Positions 43,112 through 51,994 of a stretch of 63,223 bases of DNA are shown in pieces; the stretch's first letter is position 1; the number at the start of each line of letters is the position of its first letter. A program made the position numbers and the translations under genes. The notes under the pieces were generated by a model. The model saw only the letters and a program-made list of their open reading frames with translations, was not told the DNA's origin and searched no databases. Origin of the DNA: DATMTS01 sp035564555 (GTDB lineage: Bacteria; Actinomycetota; Actinomycetes; Actinomycetales; Microbacteriaceae); NCBI GenBank assembly GCA_035564555.1, contig DATMTS010000018.1, positions 1 to 63,223 of the forward strand, read 5' to 3'.

Positions 43112-44926
43112 CTACACGAGCGAGTCGCGCCAGGCGGCGTGCATCTGGGCGAACCGGCCGGTACCGGCGATCAGGTCGCTGGGCGATCCGTCTTCGATGA
43201 TGCGGCCGTGTTCCATCACGAGCACCCGGTCGGCGATGGCGACCGTCGACAACCGGTGCGCGATGATCACCGCGGTGCGGTCGGCCAGCAGCGTCTGCAG
43301 CGCCTCCTGCACGAGGCGCTCGCTCGGGATGTCGAGCGAGCTCGTGGCCTCGTCCAGGATGAGCACCGCAGGGTTCGCCAGGAAGGCGCGAGCGAACGAG
43401 ATCAACTGCCGCTGACCGGCCGAGACGCGGCCGCCGCGCTTGTTCACGTCGGTGTCGTAGCCGCTCGGCAGACTGCGGATGAACTCGTCGGCGCCCACGG
43501 CCTCCGCGGCCGCGACGACCTCCTCCATCGACGCGTCCGGTTTGCCCAGCCCGATGTTGTCGGCGACCGTGCCGGAGAACAGGTACGCCTCCTGAGTGAC
43601 CATCACGATCGCCCGGCGCAGATCCTTCGGGTGCAGATCGCGCAGGTCGATGCCGTCGAGGCTGACGCGGCCGTCCGTGGGGTCGTAGAACCGTGAGATC
43701 AGTTTGGCCAACGTCGACTTGCCCGCACCCGTCGACCCCACCAACGCGATGGTCTGGCCGCTGGGCACGTCGAGGGTGAACTCGGGCAGGATCACCCGAT
43801 CCTTCTTGTACGCGAACGTCACCGACTCGAACCGCACGTGTCCACGCGCTTCCCACAAGTCGACCGGCTTCACCGGGTCGGGAACCGACGGCTCCTCCTC
43901 CAGAACACCGGAGATCTTCTCCAGCGCGGCAGCGGCCGACTGGTAGGAGTTGTAGAACATCGCCATCTCCTCCATGGGGTCGAAGAACCGGCGCGTGTAC
44001 AGCAGTACGGCCAGCAGCACACCGATCGGCAGGGCGCCGGTGGCGACCCGCAGACCGCCGACCAGCAGCACGATCGCGACGGTGATGTTGCCGATCATCA
44101 CCAGTCCCGGGTCGAAGATGCCGAACAACTGGATCGTGCGCGCGTTCACGTGGCGGTAGTCCTCGACGAGCCCGCCGAACTCCTTCTCGTTGCGCTTCTC
44201 CTTGCGGAACGCTTTGACCGCGCGGATGCCCGTCATGGTCTCCACGAAGTGCACGATGAGCTTCGCGGATGCCACCCTGGATTCGCGGAACAGACGCTGG
44301 GAACGCTTCTGGAACCAGCGGGTCAAGAAGTACAGCGGCACCAACGCGCAGAACAGGATGACGCCGCTCACCCAGTCGTTCCAGAACATCATGATGGCGA
44401 TGAACCCGGAGTACAACGCGCCCTGCACCAACTGGTTGATGCCCGAGTCGAGCAGCTCGCGGATCGAGTCGAGGTCGCTCGTCTGCCGCGAGATGATGCG
44501 ACCGGAGGTGTACGACTCGTGGAACTCGAGGCTGAGCTTCTGGGTGTGCAGGAAGACCCGCTTGCGCAGGTCGATCAGGATCGCCTGACTGATCCGCGCC
44601 GACATGACGGTGTACCACGACACGGTCGCCGCTCCCACGACACCCGTCACCAGGTAGGCGACGCCTGTCCAGGCCAGCGGCCACCAGTCCTGCCTGAGCA
44701 ATGCCGGCAGGCCGGTGTCGATGCCGATCGCGATCAGCGTCGGACCCAGTACCTGCGCGATCGTCGAGAACACGATGACGACCATCGCGAACACGACCTT
44801 GCCCCGCAGCGGCGCCAGCAACGATCCGAGCAGGCGCAGCGAACGGCTGCGGATCTGCTTGGACTCCGCCTTGGTGAAGTCGTTGCGTTCTTCACCCTCG
44901 ACACCCTGAACGGTTGTCTGGCTCAC
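43112..44926 (-). CDS. ABC exporter half-transporter, subunit B (canonical Walker B)
   Basis: A 604-residue half-transporter: six-helix type IV exporter domain (about residues 25-330) then a nucleotide-binding domain with Walker A GSTGAGKST and Walker B VLILDEATSSLD, including catalytic Glu. Its signature is non-canonical, VSAGQ instead of LSGGQ. It overlaps the upstream half-transporter by four bases. Together they fit a heterodimeric exporter with one degenerate ATP site (TM287/288, BmrCD type), exporting an unknown lipid, drug or peptide. Confidence 0.93.
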   Translation of the reverse strand: MSQTTVQGVEGEERNDFTKAESKQIRSRSLRLLGSLLAPLRGKVVFAMVVIVFSTIAQVLGPTLIAIGIDTGLPALLRQDWWPLAWTGVAYLVTGVVGAATVSWYTVMSARISQAILIDLRKRVFLHTQKLSLEFHESYTSGRIISRQTSDLDSIRELLDSGINQLVQGALYSGFIAIMMFWNDWVSGVILFCALVPLYFLTRWFQKRSQRLFRESRVASAKLIVHFVETMTGIRAVKAFRKEKRNEKEFGGLVEDYRHVNARTIQLFGIFDPGLVMIGNITVAIVLLVGGLRVATGALPIGVLLAVLLYTRRFFDPMEEMAMFYNSYQSAAAALEKISGVLEEEPSVPDPVKPVDLWEARGHVRFESVTFAYKKDRVILPEFTLDVPSGQTIALVGSTGAGKSTLAKLISRFYDPTDGRVSLDGIDLRDLHPKDLRRAIVMVTQEAYLFSGTVADNIGLGKPDASMEEVVAAAEAVGADEFIRSLPSGYDTDVNKRGGRVSAGQRQLISFARAFLANPAVLILDEATSSLDIPSERLVQEALQTLLADRTAVIIAHRLSTVAIADRVLVMEHGRIIEDGSPSDLIAGTGRFAQMHAAWRDSLV

Positions 44927-46776
44927 AGGTTCACCTCCTGAAGGATCTCTTCGTTCTCGTCGGCTTCGAAACTGGAGATCACGAAGCGGTAGTGCTCATT
45001 GCCGGCCAGCAATTGCTGATGGGTACCGACGGCCGTGATCTTGCCGTCCTGAAGCAGGGCGACCCGGTCGGCCAGCATCACGGTCGAGGGCCGGTGGGCC
45101 GCGATCAACGCAGTCGTGGATGCCAGCACCCGCCGTAGCGCAGCCTCGACGAGCGCCTCCGTGTCGACATCGAGCGCCGAGAGGGGGTCGTCGAGCACCA
45201 GCACGGCCGGTTTGGCCGCCACGGCCCTGGCCAGAGCCAGCCTCTGCCGTTGGCCGCCGGAGAGGCTGAGCCCCTCCTCGCCGACCTTCGTGTCGACCCC
45301 GTCCGGCAGGTCGTATGCGAAGCCGGCCTGCGCGATCTCGAGCGCCTCGGTCAGCTGCGCTTCGGCGCGCGCTTTGGTCTCCGGGTCGTCGCCCACAAGG
45401 TCGGCCCTGCCCAGCAGCACGTTCTCGCGCACCGACGCCGAGAACAATGTGGCGTCTTCGAATGCCATCGCGATGTGCGTGCGAAGTTCCTCTCGGCTCA
45501 GCTCGCGCACGTCGACACCGTCGAGCGTGACCGCACCACCGGTCACGTCGTACAGCCGGGTCGTGAGCGCCGTCAGCGTCGACTTGCCGCAGCCGGTGAG
45601 CCCGACCAGTGCCATCGTCTCCCCGGGTTCGAGCTCGAGGTCGATGCCGTCGAGCAGGTCGGGGTAGTCGGCCGGCGAGTCCTGGTAGCGGAAGTGCGCG
45701 TCGCGGAAGGCGAGCCGGCCCTGCGGCAGGTCGATCGTCTTCGGATCCACCGGATCGGTTATCTCGTTCGGAGTCTCCATGACCTCGAAGAACCGGTCGA
45801 CCGCGGTGCGGGTGTCGAAGGTCATCGACAGTAGGAACCCGATCGACTCGATCGGGAAGCGCAGCACGCTGGCCGTCGCGAAGAACGCGAGCAGCTCGCC
45901 CGTGGTCAGTCCGCCCTGTCCGGTGAGCCAGACGCCGACGACCAGGCAGACCGCGAACGCGACATCCGGAACCAGCAGCAGCCAGAGCCAGATGCCCGCG
46001 ATCGCCTTCGCCTTCGCGATCTCGGTGCCGCGCAGGTCTTCCGCCTGGCGCTCGAAGTTCTTCAGCGCGTGCCGCCCGCGGCCGAACGCCTTGAGCACCC
46101 GGATGCCGTGCACCGACTCCTCCACGGTGGTCGCCAGGTCGCCGGCCTGGTCCTGGCTTCGGCGTGCGATCACCGAGTACTTCGACTCGAAGACGTACCC
46201 GTAGATCCACAGTGGGATCGAGCAGACCAGGAAGATCACCGCGAGCAGCCAGTTCCACCAGATCAGCACGCCGAAGCCGACGATGATGGTGATGATGTTC
46301 ACGAAGAACAGAACGAAGCCGAACGAGATCCAACGGCGGATCAGGTTCAGATCGCTGACCGCGCGGGACAGCAACTGTCCCGAGGGCCACCGGTCGTGAA
46401 AGCTCACCGGCAGGTCTTGCAACCGGTCGTACAGACCGTTGCGCAGGTCGGCCTCGACCCTGGTGCCGGGCGTCAGCACGAACCAGCGTCGCAGCGAGAT
46501 GAGGACGGCCTCCCCGGCGCCGAGGGCGAGCACGAGCAAGGCGGACGGCACGACCTGCGCCGCGTCGCCGTCTTTCATCGGGCCGTCGACGAGCGCCTGC
46601 AGCACCATCGGGATGGCCAGGGCGACGACGGATGCGCCGAGCGCGGCGACCATGCCCAGGTAGATGCGCGGCATGGCCGGCTTTGCGAAGGGGTAGATGC
46701 GCGCGAGCGAGCGGATGGTGCTCGGGCGTTTGATTTTCTCTCGAGGCGGATGTTGGCGGCGTGCCGAGACGGACAT
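44923..46776 (-). CDS. ABC exporter half-transporter, subunit A (degenerate Walker B)
   Basis: A 617-residue half-transporter with a six-helix membrane domain (from PAMPRIYLGMVAALGASVV) and an ATPase domain. Walker A GLTGCGKST and signature LSLSGGQRQR are canonical, but Walker B reads VLVLDDPLSALD, with Asp replacing the catalytic Glu. This pairs with the VSAGQ signature of subunit B to make one degenerate site, while subunit B's Walker motifs with this LSGGQ make the active one. ATG at 46776; TAGAAT at 46808-46803 may give a short-leader promoter. A small gene with its own promoter lies upstream. Confidence 0.93.
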   Translation of the reverse strand: MSVSARRQHPPREKIKRPSTIRSLARIYPFAKPAMPRIYLGMVAALGASVVALAIPMVLQALVDGPMKDGDAAQVVPSALLVLALGAGEAVLISLRRWFVLTPGTRVEADLRNGLYDRLQDLPVSFHDRWPSGQLLSRAVSDLNLIRRWISFGFVLFFVNIITIIVGFGVLIWWNWLLAVIFLVCSIPLWIYGYVFESKYSVIARRSQDQAGDLATTVEESVHGIRVLKAFGRGRHALKNFERQAEDLRGTEIAKAKAIAGIWLWLLLVPDVAFAVCLVVGVWLTGQGGLTTGELLAFFATASVLRFPIESIGFLLSMTFDTRTAVDRFFEVMETPNEITDPVDPKTIDLPQGRLAFRDAHFRYQDSPADYPDLLDGIDLELEPGETMALVGLTGCGKSTLTALTTRLYDVTGGAVTLDGVDVRELSREELRTHIAMAFEDATLFSASVRENVLLGRADLVGDDPETKARAEAQLTEALEIAQAGFAYDLPDGVDTKVGEEGLSLSGGQRQRLALARAVAAKPAVLVLDDPLSALDVDTEALVEAALRRVLASTTALIAAHRPSTVMLADRVALLQDGKITAVGTHQQLLAGNEHYRFVISSFEADENEEILQEVNL

Positions 46777-46837
46777 GTCAGATCTCTTCTGTAGCGGTGG
46801 CGATTCTACGATGGCGGTGTGCGCTGTTCGACGTGGT

Positions 46838-46856
46838 CGGCGACGATGCGTCGCCG
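46838..46856 (-). promoter_or_regulatory. Perfect hairpin between the small gene and the ABC exporter
   Basis: CGGCGACG (46838-46845) pairs perfectly with CGTCGCCG (46849-46856) around three bases, in the 189-base gap between the small gene's stop and the exporter start. It could be a terminator, an attenuator or an operator. Confidence 0.45.
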
Positions 46857-46965
46857 CGTCGGCGAGAGGTCCGATGACCGGCCGCAGTAGAGCGCGGCGT
46901 CGGATCGAGTCGGACGTGCGGGCGGCGACGGTGCGCCGCGGGTTCCAGAGGGGCCGGCTGCGGCT

Positions 46966-47157
46966 CTACTGCGCCCCTGCGCCGAAGGCGCAAGCGGGAG
47001 CGGCTGCGCCGTGCCCGGCGCCGCAGTCGATGGCTCCGAACGTCCGGGACTTCCCGGCGGAGCGATACCGGAGCGGCCGAAGGGATTCGACGGCGCGCGC
47101 GCCGAAGACCCCGAGCACCGCACGCGTGTCCGTGGTGGTGTTCTCTGTCTTCGTCAT
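46966..47157 (-). CDS. 63-residue protein of unknown function, possible leader peptide
   Basis: A small frame that starts MTKTENTTTDTRAVLGVFG and ends ACAFGAGAQ. It has two Cys in the C-terminal half (DCGAG, PACAF), no signal peptide and no membrane segment. I accept it because AGGGAGG (47169-47163 on the minus strand) lies five bases before its ATG and a good -35/-10 pair is 85 bases upstream, with no other gene between. The C-terminal half has the GC-rich, low-information look of non-coding sequence, so the translated product may be shorter-lived or only regulatory. It is followed by a hairpin and the ABC exporter. Confidence 0.5.
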   Translation of the reverse strand: MTKTENTTTDTRAVLGVFGARAVESLRPLRYRSAGKSRTFGAIDCGAGHGAAAPACAFGAGAQ

Positions 47158-47247
47158 GGCGTCCTCCCTGGCGTCAGTATCATTCGTCCGCGGTCCCGCG
47201 AGGGCCCCGACTGCGAATGCAAGGGCGAAAGCGCGACAGCCTCACAG

Positions 47248-47275
47248 GTTATACCCGTGGGGAAAGCGCATGCAA
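47248..47275 (-). promoter_or_regulatory. Sigma-70-like promoter for the small gene and perhaps the exporter
   Basis: On the minus strand TTGCAT (47275-47270), a 16-base spacer, then TATAAC (47253-47248). It sits between the dimethylargininase stop (47284) and the small gene, so it gives the exporter region a start independent of the upstream gene. Predicted 5' leader is about 85 bases. Confidence 0.6.
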
Positions 47276-47283
47276 GAGGCGGT

Positions 47284-48507
47284 TCAGCGCACCAGGATCG
47301 AGAGGCAGGTGACGCAGCCCTCGAGCTTCTCGAATTCCCCGATGTCGACGGTGATCACGCGGTAACCCAGGTCGCCGATCAATTCTGCCGACAAAGGCGC
47401 AGCGGCCGACATCAGAACGGTGTCGTGGTCGAGCACCACCACGTGAGCGCCTTCGGGTTCGGGTACCGCGAGGAAACGCTCGAACACTCCGGGGTCGTCG
47501 ACGAAACCGGGATGCCCGATCACGGTTCCATCCGGCAGTGCCGTCACCGACGATTTCAGGTGCAGGGCCTTCGTGGTCGGCACGGCGATCACGGTGCGGC
47601 CGAGTCGCCCGGCGATCGCGCGCAACTGGCGGATGCCTTCGGCGTTCGTTCGCCCGCCGCGGCCCACATAGACTCGATCGCCGATCTGCAAGACATCGCC
47701 GCCGTCGAGCGTGCCAGGGTCCTGGATGTGCTCGATGATCAGGCCCTGCGCGCGCAGGCTCGCCTCGGTCGTCGCCGTCTCCGCACGGCGCGACACGGCA
47801 CCCGGATTGGTGATCACGGCCGTCGACCCGAGCACGACGGCCGTGTCCTCGACGAAGACCGAGTCGGGCAGCGTGTCGGTGGCTTCGATCTCCATGGTCT
47901 GCCAGCCGGCTCCCGCGAGGGCCGAGACATAGGCATCCCATTGCTCGTCGGCCTTTCCCTGGTCGACGGGTTGCCGCGCGATGTGTGTGACCAGTCCCTC
48001 TGCGAGATTGGCCGCCGGGATGCGCACGAACGCGAGGCGGCGCCCGCGACCCTTGCCCTCGAACGCGATGAAGGCCCGATAGAGCACCACACCGAGCGTT
48101 CCGTTGACGACGGCGGCGAAGATCACGAACGGCAGATTCTGGCCGAGCAGAGTGGCGATCACGTTGAGCAGCAGCGTGCCGCTCAGGGCGGCGCCGTTCG
48201 AGCCGGTGGTCTGCACCAGCATCGCGGCGATGATCGCGATGAGGCCCGCGGCCAACCCGGTGAGCAGCCCCGTCCACCACGTGCGATACATCCCGAGCAC
48301 CCCGCCGACGATCAGCAGGATGAAGACGAAGACCGTGCCCAGGGCGTAGAAGTTACTCACGGTGCCCAGCAGCAGATACGACGTGCTGCTGGACGAGCCG
48401 AGGTATCCGACGGCGAATGCGAGCAGGTTCGCGGCATGGACGACGAGCGCTACGACGAAGGCGGTGAGCGCGGACGCGACGAACGAGCGGCCCCAGGAGA
48501 TGGTCAT
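47284..48507 (-). CDS. Membrane-anchored dimethylargininase (DDAH) fusion
   Basis: A 407-residue fusion. Residues 1-150 contain four hydrophobic helices (for example ASALTAFVVALVVHAANLL, YALGTVFVFILLIVGGVLG, GLLTGLAAGLIAIIAAML, NLPFVIFAAVVNGTLGVVL). Residues 165-407 are a complete N(G),N(G)-dimethylarginine dimethylaminohydrolase/arginine-deiminase-fold domain: RIPAANLAEGLVTH, VFVEDTAVVLG, the catalytic His in TKALHLKSSVTALPDG and the catalytic Cys401 in EGCVTCLSILVR. It hydrolyses methylated arginine to citrulline. The family is normally soluble and about 260 residues. ATG at 48507 preferred over TTG at 48516. TAGGTT seven bases upstream suggests a leaderless mRNA. Confidence 0.88.
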   Translation of the reverse strand: MTISWGRSFVASALTAFVVALVVHAANLLAFAVGYLGSSSSTSYLLLGTVSNFYALGTVFVFILLIVGGVLGMYRTWWTGLLTGLAAGLIAIIAAMLVQTTGSNGAALSGTLLLNVIATLLGQNLPFVIFAAVVNGTLGVVLYRAFIAFEGKGRGRRLAFVRIPAANLAEGLVTHIARQPVDQGKADEQWDAYVSALAGAGWQTMEIEATDTLPDSVFVEDTAVVLGSTAVITNPGAVSRRAETATTEASLRAQGLIIEHIQDPGTLDGGDVLQIGDRVYVGRGGRTNAEGIRQLRAIAGRLGRTVIAVPTTKALHLKSSVTALPDGTVIGHPGFVDDPGVFERFLAVPEPEGAHVVVLDHDTVLMSAAAPLSAELIGDLGYRVITVDIGEFEKLEGCVTCLSILVR

Positions 48508-48552
48508 GATGACCAACCTATCCGAGGCACCCTATGCGTCAGCCCGGCCGGC

Positions 48553-49632
48553 TCACGCGAACGCGGGCTGCGCCTGCAGGCGGTTCAACGCGAGCTCCTC
48601 TGCGGCGGCCAGCGTCGTGAGGCCGCGCGCATCGGCGTCGGCGAAGATGTGTGCCACCGTGTCGCCGATCTTCTCCACCCGCTCCCGGGTCGCCTCAGCC
48701 GACGCGCCCGGCCGGGTCAGGGTGTCGAGGAAGATCACACCGCCCGCGTTGACCACGAAGTCGGGCGCCCACAGGATGCCGCGCTCACGCAGGCGTTCGG
48801 CGCCTGAGCGCGCGGCGAGCTGGTTGTTCGCCGGGCCGACCACGGCTTTGACCCGCAAACCGTCGATCACCTCGTCCGTGAGGATTCCGCCGACCCCGGC
48901 CGGCACGAACACGTCGCCCTCGACGCGAGGCGCGGCATCCGCCTCGACCCAGGCGGCACCGAGCGCCGCGGCGAGCTCGCGCTTGACCGGGTTCACATCG
49001 GTGACCGTCAGCACGGCTCCCTCCTCCGCCAAGCGCGTGGCCAGCAGGGAACCGACGTGACCGAGGCCGAGCACGGTGACCCGGCGACCCGCGACGTCGC
49101 GGCTGCCGAACGCGGCCTGCAGGGTGGCCAGCAGACCTGCATAGACGCCGTGCGCCGTCGCGTCGCTGGGCTCGCCGACGCCACCCTTGTCCGACGGCAG
49201 CCCGCAGACGTCCCCGGTACGCTCGGCGACGACGGCCATGTCTTCGGCACTGGTGCCGACATCCTCGGCGGTCATGTAGACGCCGTTCAGGCTCGCGATG
49301 GCGTCGCCCAGATCGAGCATCGCCGCACGCCGGCGTTCGACGTCGAGCGTGGTGCCACGTGGCAGGTAGATCACCGTCTTGCCGCCGCCGCGGTTCAGAC
49401 CGGCTGCCGCGTTCTTGTACGTCATTCCTTCGGCCAGCCGAATGGAGTCGTGCACCGCCTCGACCCAGTTGTCGTAGTTCCACAGGCGGCAGCCGCCGAG
49501 CGCCTGTCCGAGCCGGGTGGAATGTACGGCGATGCTGATCGTCAGCCCGCTGCGCTTACCCTTCACGATGAGCAGTTCTTCGTGCGGCAGGTCGGTTCCG
49601 GTCAGGTCGACGAGATCGGGCGCGGTGGACAT
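48553..49632 (-). CDS. Leu/Val/Phe/Glu dehydrogenase family protein
   Basis: NAD-dependent oxidative deaminase of 359 residues, closest in layout to valine/leucine dehydrogenase. The catalytic lysines are in GMTYKNAAAG and NRGGGKTVIYLP, and the glycine-rich substrate loop ALGGCRLWNY precedes them. The dinucleotide fold begins VTVLGLGHVGSLLATRL near residue 190. VGPANNQLA and WAPDFVVNAGGV are also typical. The likely role is branched-chain amino acid catabolism; exact substrate preference is not decided. AAGGAG lies seven bases before the ATG. No visible operon partner. Confidence 0.92.
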   Translation of the reverse strand: MSTAPDLVDLTGTDLPHEELLIVKGKRSGLTISIAVHSTRLGQALGGCRLWNYDNWVEAVHDSIRLAEGMTYKNAAAGLNRGGGKTVIYLPRGTTLDVERRRAAMLDLGDAIASLNGVYMTAEDVGTSAEDMAVVAERTGDVCGLPSDKGGVGEPSDATAHGVYAGLLATLQAAFGSRDVAGRRVTVLGLGHVGSLLATRLAEEGAVLTVTDVNPVKRELAAALGAAWVEADAAPRVEGDVFVPAGVGGILTDEVIDGLRVKAVVGPANNQLAARSGAERLRERGILWAPDFVVNAGGVIFLDTLTRPGASAEATRERVEKIGDTVAHIFADADARGLTTLAAAEELALNRLQAQPAFA

Positions 49633-49751
49633 CGGTGTCTCCTTCGGTGGCTGTGGCAACGGGGTGGCGTGTCACGAGCAGGTCCTCAGCTTGTGGCAGG
49701 GACGCTCACCTTCATTCTGCCATGCGGCAGGCACGGCGGAGCCGCTCGTGC

Positions 49752-51392
49752 TCAGTGGAAGAAGTGCCGCTCTCCTGCGAAGTACAAGGTGATGCCGGCG
49801 TCGGCCGCGGCCTGGATGACCTCCTCGTCGCGGATCGACCCGCCCGGTTCGACGACGGCCTCCACGCCGGCGTCGATCAGGATCTGCAAGCCGTCCGCGA
49901 ACGGGAAGTAGGCGTCGGACGCAGCGACCGATCCCGCAGCGCGGTCGCCCGCCCGCTTCACGGCGAGGTCGCAGGAGTCGACTCGGTTCACCTGGCCCAT
50001 GCCGACCCCGACGGAGGCGCCGCCGGAGGCGAGCAGGATGGCGTTCGACTTGACGGCTCGGCACGCGGTCCAGGCGAACGCCAGGTCGGCCAGCGTCGAC
50101 TCGTCAGCGGGTTCCCCGGCGACCAGCGTCCACGCGTCGACCGGGGCGAACTGCGTGTCCGCCTGCTGGATGAGCGCGCCGCCGGAGATCTGCTTGACCT
50201 CCAGCTCGCCGCGCCGATAGTCCGTCGGCAGTTGCAGGAGGCGCAGGTTCTTCTTGGTCTGCAGCAACTCGAGCGCCTCGGGCTCGAAATCCGGGGCGAC
50301 GAGCACCTCGGTGAAGATGGGCTTGACGCTCTCGGCCATCGCGAGCGTGACCGTACGGTTGGCGGCGATCACCCCACCGTATGCCGAGACCGGATCGCAC
50401 GCATGCGCCTTGGCGTGCGCCTCAGCCAGGTCGGCGCCGGTAGCGATTCCGCACGGGTTGGCGTGCTTGACGATCGCGACGGTCGGCTCGGTGAAGTCGT
50501 AGGCCGCACGCAATGCCGCGTCGGCATCCACGAAGTTGTTGTACGACATCTCCTTGCCGCCGAGCTGCTCGCACTGCGCGATGCCGTGGCCGTCGTGCTC
50601 GACGTAGAGCGCGGCGCGCTGATGCGCGTTCTCGCCGTAGCGCAGCGGCTCGCCGAGCGACACGTGGAAGTCGAACACCTCGGGCCATTCGCCGTGCTGG
50701 TGCAGGTCGACGCCGGCATGAGCGACCCGGTCGGCGTCGAAGGTGTGGCCGAACGCGACGGCGTCCGAGCTGGAGAACCAGTCGGCGACGGCGCGGTCGT
50801 ACAGCGCGGTGTGCTCGAACGCGGCCTTGGCGAACGCACGCCGTTCGGAGAGGGTGGTGCCCCCGCTGCGGCCGATCGCGTCGATGATCTCGCCGTAGCG
50901 TTCGGGCGAGACGACGACGGCGACGTTGGCGAAGTTCTTCGCCGATGCCCGCACCATGCTCGGGCCGCCGATGTCGATCTGCTCGACGACGTCGTTGGCA
51001 GCCGCGCCGCCGGCCACGGTCTGCGCGAACGGGTAGAGGTTGACGACGACGAGTTCGAAGGGCGCGATGCCCAGCTGCGTGAGTTCCCGCTCGTGCGACT
51101 CCAGGCGCAGATCTGCAAGCAGACCGGAATGGATGGCGGGGTGCAGCGTCTTCACGCGGCCGTCGAGCACCTCCGGGAATCCCGTCACCGTTGCGACATC
51201 CGTGACCGAGTACCCCGCCGCACGGATCGTGGCAGCGGTGCTGCCGGTGGAGACCAGTTCGACACCCGCGGCGGTCAGGGCGGTCGCCAGCTCCACCAGA
51301 TTGGTCTTGTCGCTGACCGAGATCAAGGCGCGGCGAACGGGCACGAGATCCCGTTGACGGTAAAGGGATGGGTCGTGGCTGGGTCCGCTCAT
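49752..51392 (-). CDS. purH: Bifunctional AICAR formyltransferase / IMP cyclohydrolase
   Basis: Last two steps of IMP synthesis, 546 residues. The N-terminal cyclohydrolase (MGS-like) domain has RRALISVSDKTNLVELA, LVSTGST, GRVKTLHPAIHSGLL and VVNLYPF. The C-terminal AICAR transformylase has RYGENAHQRAALY, GKEMSYNNFVDADAAL, IVKHANPCGIA with the catalytic Lys-His, and SDAYFPFADGL. It uses 10-formyl-THF and consumes AICAR, the nucleotide whose triphosphate is ZTP, the ligand of the riboswitch upstream of glyA. ATG at 51392 overlaps the purN stop by four bases. Confidence 0.98.
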   Translation of the reverse strand: MSGPSHDPSLYRQRDLVPVRRALISVSDKTNLVELATALTAAGVELVSTGSTAATIRAAGYSVTDVATVTGFPEVLDGRVKTLHPAIHSGLLADLRLESHERELTQLGIAPFELVVVNLYPFAQTVAGGAAANDVVEQIDIGGPSMVRASAKNFANVAVVVSPERYGEIIDAIGRSGGTTLSERRAFAKAAFEHTALYDRAVADWFSSSDAVAFGHTFDADRVAHAGVDLHQHGEWPEVFDFHVSLGEPLRYGENAHQRAALYVEHDGHGIAQCEQLGGKEMSYNNFVDADAALRAAYDFTEPTVAIVKHANPCGIATGADLAEAHAKAHACDPVSAYGGVIAANRTVTLAMAESVKPIFTEVLVAPDFEPEALELLQTKKNLRLLQLPTDYRRGELEVKQISGGALIQQADTQFAPVDAWTLVAGEPADESTLADLAFAWTACRAVKSNAILLASGGASVGVGMGQVNRVDSCDLAVKRAGDRAAGSVAASDAYFPFADGLQILIDAGVEAVVEPGGSIRDEEVIQAAADAGITLYFAGERHFFH

Positions 51393-51985
51393 GCTTGGGA
51401 CAGCTCCTTCAGGTCGACGTGGGAGTTGGCGATAGCGAGCACCGTCTGGATCAGCAGCCGGCGTTCGACGTTCTTGATGCGCTCGTGCAACGACCCCTCG
51501 GTGTCGCCGGGCAGTACGGGAACGCGTTCCTGTGCGATGATCGGGCCGGAATCGACTCCGTTGTCGACGACGATCACGCTCGCGCCGGTCTCGGTGACAC
51601 CAGCCCGCAACGCATCGCGCACACCATGCGCCCCGGGAAACTCGGGCAGGTAGGCGGGATGCGTGTTGATCAGATTCGGAGCCAATGCATCGACCACCCG
51701 GCGCGGCAGCAGCCGCATGAAGCCGGAGAGCACGACCAGGTCGGGTCCCCACTGGTCGATCTGTTCCAGCAGCGCGTCTCCCCACGCGTCACGGCTGTCG
51801 AACGACGAGAACGCGACGGTGAACGAGGGGATGCCGTAGGCCTCGGCGCGCTCAAGCGCCCCCGCGTCATCCCGGTCGCTGCCGACCGCAACGACGCGAG
51901 CCGGGAACTCGGCGTCCTCAGCCGCCTCGAGCAGCGCCGCAAGATTCGAACCGCCACCGGAGGCCAGGACGACGAGTGAGAGCAC
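51389..51985 (-). CDS. purN: Phosphoribosylglycinamide formyltransferase
   Basis: Transfers formyl from 10-formyl-THF to GAR in purine synthesis, 198 residues. Starts VLSLVVLASGGGSNLAAL. Catalytic Asn/His/Asp are in NTHPAYLPEFPGAHG and DNGVDSGPIIAQ. GTG at 51985 has both AGGGG immediately upstream and a TAGGCT box six bases away (51997-51992). Coupled to purH by a four-base overlap. The DUF6350 gene upstream is the usual neighbour in Micrococcales. Confidence 0.97.
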   Translation of the reverse strand: MLSLVVLASGGGSNLAALLEAAEDAEFPARVVAVGSDRDDAGALERAEAYGIPSFTVAFSSFDSRDAWGDALLEQIDQWGPDLVVLSGFMRLLPRRVVDALAPNLINTHPAYLPEFPGAHGVRDALRAGVTETGASVIVVDNGVDSGPIIAQERVPVLPGDTEGSLHERIKNVERRLLIQTVLAIANSHVDLKELSQA

Positions 51986-51994
51986 GCCCCTAGC

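Noticed and set aside
46697..47365. 222-codon plus-strand frame across the exporter/dimethylargininase gap
   Set aside because: No ribosome binding site, Arg-rich, and it runs into coding sequence on the other strand at both ends.
49711..49751. Terminator after purH
   Set aside because: Only a 5-bp CTGCC/GGCAG stem and a patchy GCACG/CGTGC pair; too weak to annotate.
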